A stretch of DNA of 14,032 nt from Anaerolineae bacterium (GTDB taxonomy: Bacteria > Chloroflexota > Anaerolineae > B4-G1 > SLSP01). This document shows, in pieces, positions 7,404 to 13,515 of the stretch. The notes beneath the pieces were generated by a model, which saw only the letters and a program-made list of their open reading frames with translations, did no database searches and was not told the origin of the DNA. The position numbers and the translations under genes are program-made. Where the stretch lies: positions 1 through 14,032 of the forward strand of contig JAGPHL010000052.1 of assembly GCA_018055515.1 (NCBI GenBank), in the 5' to 3' direction. Every line of letters starts with the position of its first letter. The first letter of the stretch is position 1.

Positions 7404-7987
7404 TTGGGGGAGAAGATCTCTTCTGGAGAATTGGGAATTTGCTGCAAGGTCGCCTGAATGGGGCTGAAGACGCTGCGCAGCTGGGTGATGGCGGGTCCCA
7501 TGCCGGCCTCATCCAGTTTAATTGTCACCGGCACTTCCATGACGACGGGGACTGTCGTGTTCACGGGCACGTTGAGGTCGAGCGCTACCGGCAACACCAT
7601 GCCGGCGGGAAGGTTGAGGCTCACCCATCCATAGATGGTGCCCTGGTTGCCCAGGCTGAAGGTCGTCGGCACGCTCAAGGGAACGGGCTCCGTCAACACG
7701 ACCCTGGTGGTTTGCTGCAGGGGCAGGTCAAAAACGACGGGCAGCGCGTCGTTGATGGTGACCGTGGTCTGGATGTTGGTCTTGCCCAACGCCGCAAAGG
7801 CGGAATCGAGATTGCCGAGCAGCGGCTCCGCGATTTCGGTTTTGGCCATGAAGAGGGGCCTGATGAGCAACAACAGGACGACGACCAGGATCAGGTTGAC
7901 GAGGAAGGAGAAGATTAAGGCGAAGTTCTTGAAAGCCTCCCAGAAGCGTAGCCGACGTTTTTTGGTTTGAGTGTTCGTTTCTGCCAC
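7400..7987 (-). CDS. Single-pass membrane protein with beta-rich exterior domain, unknown function
   Basis: This encodes 195 residues. A basic N-terminus (KKRRLRF at 9-15) precedes one long hydrophobic helix at about 22-47, so the rest should face outwards. The exterior part, about 48-195, is rich in Val, Thr, Leu and Pro with alternating beta-strand patterns such as TTVTIND and VPVTIKL, and no cysteine. I do not recognise the family. The start is GTG at 7987, with GAGGAGG 6 nt upstream. Upstream DNA carries the CTGA-rich leader shared with the solute-binding lipoprotein gene. The stop overlaps the methyltransferase start by four bases, so the two probably form the first genes of one operon. 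Confidence 0.76.
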   Translation of the reverse strand: MAETNTQTKKRRLRFWEAFKNFALIFSFLVNLILVVVLLLLIRPLFMAKTEIAEPLLGNLDSAFAALGKTNIQTTVTINDALPVVFDLPLQQTTRVVLTEPVPLSVPTTFSLGNQGTIYGWVSLNLPAGMVLPVALDLNVPVNTTVPVVMEVPVTIKLDEAGMGPAITQLRSVFSPIQATLQQIPNSPEEIFSPK

Positions 7988-7993
7988 AGCGGG

Positions 7994-8062
7994 CCTCCTC
8001 GGAAAATAGAGATCAGCGAGTCAGCAGTCAGCGAATCAGCGAAAAGGCGAAAAGGCGAATCA
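7994..8062 (-). repeat. CTGA-rich 5' leader element, copy 1
   Basis: Read on the minus strand, this 69-nt stretch contains CTGATTC, CTGAC and GCTGAC units and then CTCTATTTTC, running into the Shine-Dalgarno of the gene at 7987. It aligns with 9873-9933 on the plus strand with 56 of 60 aligned positions identical. This copy has one extra tandem 8-nt block (GCCTTTTC) and one extra T. It is preceded on the minus strand by another CTGATT-like unit and a run of eight T. Confidence 0.85.
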
Positions 8063-8122
8063 GCGAAAAAAAATCACTTGCGTGGCAAATGTAACGCAAA
8101 CTTCAGGCTGCGCTCAGGCCGC

Positions 8123-8210
8123 CCCGGAATGAATTCCGGGTCTGACAGGTCCCCAGCGACGCGCTTCAGCGCGTTTGGCTCGTGTCAGGCTGGGGATTCC
8201 ATCCCCAGCC
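8123..8210. repeat. Cluster of palindromes in the divergent intergenic region
   Basis: Three perfect hairpins stand in a row. CCCGGAAT/ATTCCGGG at 8123-8140 has an 8-bp stem (or 7 bp with a 4-nt loop). ACGCGC/GCGCGT at 8159-8174 has a TTCA loop. GGCTGGGGA/TCCCCAGCC at 8188-8210 has a 9-bp stem with a 5-nt loop. A further CCCCAGC at 8151-8157 can also pair with GCTGGGG at 8189-8195, enclosing the middle hairpin and competing with the last one. None is followed by a T run, so ordinary terminators are unlikely. The 499-bp gap 7988-8486 otherwise holds the leader element at its left end, a GTGAGTC array and a promoter at its right end; I see no gene in it. Confidence 0.75.
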
Positions 8211-8234
8211 GAACCGGTGAGCCGTCACAGTTTC

Positions 8235-8262
8235 TGCTCGCGACTCACCCCTCACGACTCAC
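8235..8262 (-). repeat. GTGAGTC heptamer array, four units
   Basis: On the minus strand the units read GTGAGTC, GTGAGGG, GTGAGTC, GCGAGCA without spacers. It is a short array but in strict 7-nt register, the same period as the array upstream of tex though with a different unit. It is not next to a start codon: it lies about 225 nt upstream of the radical-SAM gene and 250 nt upstream of the gene at 7987. Confidence 0.55.
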
Positions 8263-8409
8263 ATTTTCATTCTTGCAGGATGCGCGCCAGCACCCGGCGT
8301 CCCCTTTGCGTGCCTTGCGCTCCCTGCGGTTAGAATTTGGAGCATGGCGTAAACCTGAGAATATCTTACCATGGGCCATGAAAACTGCAAGAGGTTTTCT
8401 GAATCGCGG

Positions 8410-8437
8410 TTGCGCTCGCGGTAAGTGCTTTTATAAT
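8410..8437 (+). promoter_or_regulatory. Sigma-70-type promoter of the radical-SAM gene
   Basis: TTGCGC (8410-8415) and TATAAT (8432-8437) are separated by 16 nt. Transcription should start near 8443-8445, giving a leader of about 43 nt before ATG 8487. The -10 box overlaps the upstream in-frame ATG at 8436, which rules out that codon as the start. Confidence 0.62.
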
Positions 8438-8486
8438 GTGTGATGTGAGGTCCGTAGTCCATAAGAATTTGGCGAGCAGGACAGAG

Positions 8487-9767
8487 ATGACTTCCTATTT
8501 TCCGGCGTTGATCACCGCAGTGGAACCCCAAAGCGTCGCCGCGCGGGCAGGGATCATGCCCGGCGATGTGTTGCTGGCGCTCAACGGTATGCCGTTGCGG
8601 GACGTGATTGATGTGTCCATCGCGGCCGCCGCGCCGCGCCTCAGCTTTCTGGTGGAGCGGGGAGGGCAGCGGAAGCGCCTTCCGGCGCGGCGTCGGTATG
8701 GCGAGCCGTTGGGGCTCGACTTCGCCGAGGAGCTCTTCGATGGGCCGCTGCACGTCTGCCGCAACGCCTGTGATTTTTGTTTCGTGGCGCAGATGGCGCC
8801 GGACTTGCGTCCGCCGCTGTATGTGAAAGACGACGATTATCGGCTGTCGTTTCTGCATGGCAATTACATTTCCCTCACCAATCTTTCCCCGGCGGATTGG
8901 GAGCGGATCGCGGAACAGGCTCTCAGCCCACTTTACGTCTCCGTCCATGCGACCGACCCCGACGTGCGCGTGAGTCTGATGCACAATCCGCGCGCGGCTG
9001 AGATCCTGGCGCAGCTCCGGCGCCTGGTAGACGCCGGCATCGAAGTGCACACGCAGGCGGTGCTCCTTCCCGGTCGCAACGATGGCGCCTGCCTTGACCG
9101 CACCATCACGGATCTGGCGGCGCTGTATCCGGGCGTGCGTTCGCTGTGTGTAGTGCCGGTCGGCCTCACGCGCTGGCACAAGCCGACGCTGCGTCCCTTC
9201 ACCGACGCGGAGGCGAGGGCAACGCTGGAACAGACGCTGGCGCATCAGGCGCGGCTACGCGAGACGTTGGGCATCGGCTTCGTCTATCCGTCGGATGAGT
9301 GGTATCTGCGCGCCGGGGAGCCTGTCCCGCCGCTGGCGGCTTACGACGATCTGCTGCCGGCGCTGGTGGAAAACGGCGTGGGGATGGTGCGGCTGTTCAT
9401 GGAACGGTGGCCTGCCACGCAGGCCAGGATCGCGGCGCTCGGCGGCGAGCGCCAGACCTGGGTGACCGGGACGCTCTTCGCGCCGCTGTTGCGCGCATAT
9501 GCGCGGCGTTTTGAGGCCGAGACCGGCATCCCGGCGGAGGTGCGCGCGGTCCCCAATGCCGCTTTCGGGGAGACGGTGACGGTGACCGGCCTGCTCGCCG
9601 GCGCCGACCTCCTTGCCGCGCTCGCTGCAACCGCTACGGGCGAGGTCATCGTCGCGCCGGAGGTGATTTTCCGCGGGCCGGAGGGACGCACGCTGGATGG
9701 GATCACGGCGGAGGAACTCAGCGCGCGGTTGGGAAAGCCGCTAGCCGTCGTGGACTGGGAGTCGTGA
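8487..9767 (+). CDS. PDZ / radical-SAM-like / DUF512 protein
   Basis: This encodes 426 residues, a conserved family of unknown function found mainly in Clostridia, cyanobacteria and relatives. An N-terminal PDZ-like domain (about 5-60) shows the GIMPGDVLLALNG loop at 22-34. The central domain has C-x3-C-x2-C (Cys91, Cys95, Cys98), the radical-SAM iron-sulfur pattern, followed by family segments LYVKDDDYRLSFL (111-123) and NYISLTNLS. The C-terminal DUF512 part contains FVYPSDEWYL near 266-275. No substrate is known. ATG at 8487 is chosen because the domain begins directly after it; the longer frame from 8436 starts inside the -10 box. The ribosome site is weak (AGGACAGAG). In many Clostridia this gene sits next to der and plsY; plsY is about 8 kb away here. 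Confidence 0.87.
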   Translation: MTSYFPALITAVEPQSVAARAGIMPGDVLLALNGMPLRDVIDVSIAAAAPRLSFLVERGGQRKRLPARRRYGEPLGLDFAEELFDGPLHVCRNACDFCFVAQMAPDLRPPLYVKDDDYRLSFLHGNYISLTNLSPADWERIAEQALSPLYVSVHATDPDVRVSLMHNPRAAEILAQLRRLVDAGIEVHTQAVLLPGRNDGACLDRTITDLAALYPGVRSLCVVPVGLTRWHKPTLRPFTDAEARATLEQTLAHQARLRETLGIGFVYPSDEWYLRAGEPVPPLAAYDDLLPALVENGVGMVRLFMERWPATQARIAALGGERQTWVTGTLFAPLLRAYARRFEAETGIPAEVRAVPNAAFGETVTVTGLLAGADLLAALAATATGEVIVAPEVIFRGPEGRTLDGITAEELSARLGKPLAVVDWES

Positions 9768-9799
9768 GGGAGTCCGGCGGCGAAGATGTGGACACGCGG

Positions 9800-9863
9800 G
9801 AACGTGCGAAGGTGTGAACGTGCCCAGGTGCCCACGTGCGAACGTGTCCACGTGTGAACGTGC
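9800..9863 (+). repeat. Octamer tandem array upstream of the solute-binding lipoprotein
   Basis: Eight units of exactly 8 nt follow each other with no indel: GAACGTGC, GAAGGTGT, GAACGTGC, CCAGGTGC, CCACGTGC, GAACGTGT, CCACGTGT, GAACGTGC. The consensus is SMASGTGY. Each unit varies only at its first three bases, its central C/G and its last base, while GTG is invariant. Two units contain the palindrome CACGTG. The array begins 32 nt after the stop of the radical-SAM gene and is followed directly by the CTGA-rich leader at 9873. Confidence 0.9.
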
Positions 9864-9872
9864 GAACGCAGG

Positions 9873-9933
9873 TGATTCGCCTTTTCACTGATTCTCTGAC
9901 GGCTGACCGCTGATCTCTATTTTCGGAAGGAGG
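9873..9933 (+). repeat. CTGA-rich 5' leader element, copy 2
   Basis: This 61-nt element matches the leader at 7994-8062 on the opposite strand (56 of 60 aligned positions). It carries CTGATTC, CTGAC, GCTGAC and CGCTGATCTCTATTTTC, and ends in GGAAGGAGG, the Shine-Dalgarno of the lipoprotein gene. No convincing separate -10/-35 pair was found between 9768 and 9939. Confidence 0.85.
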
Positions 9934-9939
9934 GATGCC

Positions 9940-11403
9940 ATGAACACTCGCGTCTGGCTGGCCTGGAGCCTCAGCGTGATCATCCTGTTGCCGTTGGTCG
10001 CGGCGTGCAGTCCCACTGCGGCGCCGGCGACCTTCACGCCGACGGCGACGTTACCTCCTCCTCCTACGGCGACGGCGACCGCTACCGCGACGGCGACCGC
10101 GACGCCAACGCCTGCGCCAACGGCGACGTCCGCTCCTACCCCGACGCCGACGCCAAAATCGGCGTTCGAGGGGCTTGATCCGCGCGGACAGACCCTCACT
10201 TACTGGCATCCTTTCACCGGCGCAACGGCGAAGTTGCTCACTGCCATGGTCGAGGACTTTAACCGCGTCAACCCGGAGCGGATCACGGTGGTGGAGGAAA
10301 GTCAGGGAGGGTACACCGACCTGTACGACAAAATCCTCGCGGGCATTCCCAAGCAGCAGCTGCCGGCGTTGGCCCTCGCCTACCCGAATCAGGCGGCGGC
10401 CTACGCCGCGCAAGGAGCGCTCGTGGCGCTGGACTCGTATGCGCATGATTCTGTCTGGGGTTACCGCGAGGAAGAGCTGGCCGATTTCTTCCCCAGTGCT
10501 CTGGAGGCGGACATCTTGCCCCAATTTGGGGGACGCTACGGCTGGCCCTTCCAGAAATCCATGGAAGTGCTGTTCTACAACGAGGAGTGGCTCAAGGAGC
10601 TGGGGGCCGCCGGACCGCCGGAGACGTGGACAGCGTTTGAGGAGCTGGCGTGCCAGGCCGTGCAGCAACCGTTCTCGAAGCAGGCAGGAACGGGGCCGGC
10701 GCTCGGCTACGAGTATTCGGTGGACGCTTCCCGCTTTGCGGCTTTCGTCTTCAGTCGCGGCGGCGAGCTCCTCAACGCGGAGGCGACCGGTTTTGTCTTC
10801 AACGACGCGGTGGGGCTGGAAACGCTCACTTTCTGGCAGGGATTGGTGGCCAGGGGCTGCGCCGCGCCGACTCGACAGCGCTACGGCGATCAGGCGGATT
10901 TTGGGGCGGGACGGGTGCTTTTCACGACGGGGACCATCGCCGGGCTGTATTACTATCGGCAGGAGGTGGAGAAGGGCGCCAACTTCGCGTGGAACATCAG
11001 CCCGCTGCCGCACAGCACGGCGGAGCCGCGCCTGAACATCTACGGGCCGAGCCATTCCATTTTTATCGGCGCGCCGGAGCAGCAGCTGGCGGCGTGGATC
11101 TTCCTCAAGTGGCTGAGCGAGCCGGAACAGCAGGCGCGTTGGGCGAGCAACACCGGCTATTTGCCCATCCGTCGCAGCGCCGCCCAGGGGATGCAGGAAT
11201 ATCTCCGCAAGAATCCCATGTATGCCAGGGCGCTGGAGTTCATGACGTACGATTCGGGCGTGGAGCCGCCGGTCGTGGGGTATGAGGATTGCCGCACGAC
11301 GATCTACAACATGCTGCGGACGGCTCTCGGCGGCGCGGACGCGCAGGCCGAGCTCGACAAGGCGGTGAAGACCTGCAACGGGCAGCTCCAAAGCGCGCCG
11401 TGA
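9940..11403 (+). CDS. ABC transporter family 1 solute-binding lipoprotein
   Basis: This encodes 487 residues. A signal peptide (1-22) ends in a lipobox VAAC with Cys23 as the lipid-attached residue, so the protein is tethered outside the cytoplasmic membrane. Residues 24-73 form a Thr/Pro/Ala-rich spacer, common in surface lipoproteins of Chloroflexota. The remainder is a type 1 periplasmic-binding fold, with YWHPFTG near the start, a GWPF.KSMEVLFYNEEW segment characteristic of sugar-binding members, and the TTGTIAGLYYY region. Likely ligands are sugars or glycerol-phosphate-type compounds, but this is only family inference. ATG at 9940 is preceded by GGAAGGAGG with 6 nt spacing. No permease or ATPase gene is adjacent, so its transporter must be encoded elsewhere or the protein has another role. 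Confidence 0.92.
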   Translation: MNTRVWLAWSLSVIILLPLVAACSPTAAPATFTPTATLPPPPTATATATATATATPTPAPTATSAPTPTPTPKSAFEGLDPRGQTLTYWHPFTGATAKLLTAMVEDFNRVNPERITVVEESQGGYTDLYDKILAGIPKQQLPALALAYPNQAAAYAAQGALVALDSYAHDSVWGYREEELADFFPSALEADILPQFGGRYGWPFQKSMEVLFYNEEWLKELGAAGPPETWTAFEELACQAVQQPFSKQAGTGPALGYEYSVDASRFAAFVFSRGGELLNAEATGFVFNDAVGLETLTFWQGLVARGCAAPTRQRYGDQADFGAGRVLFTTGTIAGLYYYRQEVEKGANFAWNISPLPHSTAEPRLNIYGPSHSIFIGAPEQQLAAWIFLKWLSEPEQQARWASNTGYLPIRRSAAQGMQEYLRKNPMYARALEFMTYDSGVEPPVVGYEDCRTTIYNMLRTALGGADAQAELDKAVKTCNGQLQSAP

Positions 11404-11440
11404 GGTCGGCAGGAAGCGGGACGGACGGCTGAAACGCCGG

Positions 11441-11468
11441 TTGCAGGGCGAATGTTCGCCGTTATACT
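11441..11468 (+). promoter_or_regulatory. Promoter of glmS with a palindromic spacer
   Basis: TTGCAG (11441-11446) and TATACT (11463-11468) are separated by 16 nt. That spacer contains a perfect 14-nt inverted repeat, GGCGAA-TG-TTCGCC (11447-11460), a plausible operator for a dimeric regulator. Transcription from here would give a leader of about 115 nt that includes the octamer array before glmS. Confidence 0.55.
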
Positions 11469-11518
11469 GCTGGCGGCAGAGGCGTCATGTGCTGGCGCAC
11501 ACCGGGCAAACACGAAAA

Positions 11519-11566
11519 TGACGTGTGAACGTGGGCACTTGAGCACCTGAGCACGTGGGCACGTGT
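11519..11566 (+). repeat. Octamer tandem array upstream of glmS
   Basis: Six units of 8 nt run in register: TGACGTGT, GAACGTGG, GCACTTGA, GCACCTGA, GCACGTGG, GCACGTGT. The consensus (about GMACGTGD) is close to that of the array at 9800-9863, and CACGTG occurs twice. It is followed after only a few bases by TTATCTTCGAAGGAGG, the ribosome site of glmS, and would lie in the transcribed leader. Confidence 0.85.
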
Positions 11567-11590
11567 TTATCTTCGAAGGAGGCATTTCCC

Positions 11591-13432
11591 ATGTGTGGTA
11601 TTGTCGGATATGTGGGGCCGCGTGATGCGGCGTCGGTCGTGGTGAACGGCTTGAAGCGCCTGGAATACCGGGGGTACGATTCTGCCGGATTGGCGCTGTT
11701 GACGGAAGAGCAAGACCTCAAGACTGTGCGCGCGGTCGGCAAACTATCTCAGCTGGTCGAGCGATTGCAGGCTGAACCGCTGCGCGGTCACACCGCCATC
11801 GGACACACGCGCTGGGCCACGCACGGCGGCGTCACCGAGCAAAACGCACATCCTCACCTGGGGTTGAATCGCCGCGTGGCCGTCGTGCACAACGGGATTA
11901 TCGAAAACTACGCCCTCCTGCGCCAGGAGCTGCAGGATCAAGGCGTCACCTTCGCCTCCGAGACGGACACGGAGGTGATCGCACAGCTGGTGGATGCCGG
12001 GCTGCAGGAGGGGGAGCTGCTCATGGCCGTGCAGCGCGCGCTCCCGGAAATCGAGGGGGCGAGTGCTTTCGTCTTTCTCAGCGCGCGCGAGCCGGGGCGG
12101 TTGGTAGCTGCCCGGCTGGGCAATGCCGGCGGGATCGTCATTGGCCTGGGAGAGGGCGAAGCCTTTGTCGCCTCGGACATTCCGGCCATCCTCGAACACA
12201 CCCGCCGCGTGATCTTCCTGGAAAGCGGGCAGCTGGCGACGTTGACGCCGGAGCGCGTCGAGATCTTCGATCTGCAAGGACGGCGCCTCGAGCCGACCAT
12301 TCACGTCATTTCCTGGGACCCGATCGCCGCCGAGAAGGGACAGTACCGTCACTTCATGCAGAAGGAAATCGCCGAGCAGCCTCGCGCGATCACCGACACG
12401 ATCCGTGGGCGGGTGGATTTCCACGCGGGACGGGTGCACCTGGATACGCTGCCCCTCACCGCAGCGGAGGCCCGCGCTTTGCGGAAGATGACCATCGTGG
12501 CCTGCGGCACCTCGTATCACGCCGGGCTGGTAGGGAAATTCCTCCTGGAAAACCTGGCGCGCCTGCCCGTGGAAGTGGATTATGGCTCGGAGTTCCGCTA
12601 CCGCGACCCGCTGATCGGCCCGGAGGATGTGGTGCTGGCGATCACGCAGTCGGGGGAGACGGTGGACACGCTGGCGGCGATGGAGGAGGGGCAGGCGCGC
12701 GGGACGCGGCTCTGGTCTATCGTCAACGTGCTGGGCAGTCAGGCGCAGCGCAGTTCCAACGGCTACATCCTCATGCAGGCCGGGCCGGAAATCGGGGTGG
12801 CCTCGACCAAGGCGTTCACGACCAGCCTGGTGGATCTCTATCTGCTGGCGTTGGCGCTGGCGGAGAAACGCGGGGTGATGGACGGGCCGGCGTTGCGGCG
12901 GGCGGTGGATGATCTCGCCCGGCTGCCGCAGCTCGTGGGGCAAGTGGCCGAGGAGCTCCCCCTTTATCACCAGCTGGCCGAAATTTTCCACAAGCGGGAG
13001 CATTTCCTGTACCTCGGACGTGGCATCAACTATCCCGTCGCCCTGGAGGGCGCGCTCAAGCTCAAGGAGATTTCCTACATTCACGCTGAAGGATATCCCG
13101 CCGGTGAGATGAAGCACGGTCCCATCGCCCTGATTGACTCCCTCATGCCGGTGGTAACGCTGGCGCCGCGGGATGGCGTCTACGACAAGATGCTCAGTCA
13201 GATGGAGCAGGTGCACGCCCGGAATGGGGTCGTCATCGCCGTAGTGCAGCAGGGGGACACCCTGGCTCACGAGCGCGCTGATTATGTGCTGGAAGTGCCG
13301 GTCAGCTCGCCGTATCTCAGCCCCGTGCTGAACGTGATCCCGCTGCAGTGGCTGGCGTATGCCATTGCCGTGCGGCGCGGTGCGGATGTGGATCAGCCAC
13401 GCAATCTGGCGAAGAGCGTGACGGTGGAGTGA
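11591..13432 (+). CDS. glmS: Glucosamine-6-phosphate synthase (isomerizing), GlmS
   Basis: This is a full-length enzyme of 613 residues that makes glucosamine 6-phosphate from fructose 6-phosphate and glutamine, the entry step to UDP-N-acetylglucosamine and the cell wall. The start ATG at 11591 gives MCGIVGYV, so Cys2 becomes the N-terminal catalytic nucleophile after Met removal; a longer frame from 11555 is not real. The glutaminase domain spans about 2-220 (GHTRWATHG, ETDTEV). Two SIS sugar-isomerase domains follow, with VACGTSYHAG, TQSGETVDT, STKAFTTSLV and, in the second, EGYPAGEMKHGPIALID. The end, PRNLAKSVTVE, is the classic C-terminus carrying the catalytic Lys. GAAGGAGG lies 8 nt upstream. 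I see no glmS ribozyme in the leader. Confidence 0.98.
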   Translation: MCGIVGYVGPRDAASVVVNGLKRLEYRGYDSAGLALLTEEQDLKTVRAVGKLSQLVERLQAEPLRGHTAIGHTRWATHGGVTEQNAHPHLGLNRRVAVVHNGIIENYALLRQELQDQGVTFASETDTEVIAQLVDAGLQEGELLMAVQRALPEIEGASAFVFLSAREPGRLVAARLGNAGGIVIGLGEGEAFVASDIPAILEHTRRVIFLESGQLATLTPERVEIFDLQGRRLEPTIHVISWDPIAAEKGQYRHFMQKEIAEQPRAITDTIRGRVDFHAGRVHLDTLPLTAAEARALRKMTIVACGTSYHAGLVGKFLLENLARLPVEVDYGSEFRYRDPLIGPEDVVLAITQSGETVDTLAAMEEGQARGTRLWSIVNVLGSQAQRSSNGYILMQAGPEIGVASTKAFTTSLVDLYLLALALAEKRGVMDGPALRRAVDDLARLPQLVGQVAEELPLYHQLAEIFHKREHFLYLGRGINYPVALEGALKLKEISYIHAEGYPAGEMKHGPIALIDSLMPVVTLAPRDGVYDKMLSQMEQVHARNGVVIAVVQQGDTLAHERADYVLEVPVSSPYLSPVLNVIPLQWLAYAIAVRRGADVDQPRNLAKSVTVE

Positions 13433-13515
13433 GGCGCAGATTCTTTTGCCGATCCACGGGTGCTGACCTGCTTCCACAGCGACCCTCTTGGCTCGGCCAG
13501 CCTGGCCACCGTACA

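Noticed and set aside
7967..8443. Plus-strand open frame of 158 codons in the divergent gap
   Set aside because: It crosses the leader repeat, the palindromes and the heptamers, has no ribosome site and gives a composition unlike a folded protein.
9800..9863. CRISPR array
   Set aside because: Units are 8 nt, contiguous and have no unique spacers, and there are no cas genes.
9873..9933. Promoter inside the CTGA-rich leader (CTGACG, 16 nt, TATTTT)
   Set aside because: Transcription would start within the Shine-Dalgarno and remove part of it; the match to consensus is also weak.
10051..11391. Minus-strand frame opposite the solute-binding protein
   Set aside because: Ends in a poly-Arg tract that is the antisense of the Thr/Pro/Ala linker; a shadow.
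11469..11590. glmS ribozyme or riboswitch in the leader of glmS
   Set aside because: I could not find the conserved ribozyme core or its paired elements; the leader is mainly the octamer array.
11555..11590. Upstream GTG start for glmS
   Set aside because: It would bury Cys2, the catalytic nucleophile, and lies inside the repeat and ribosome site.
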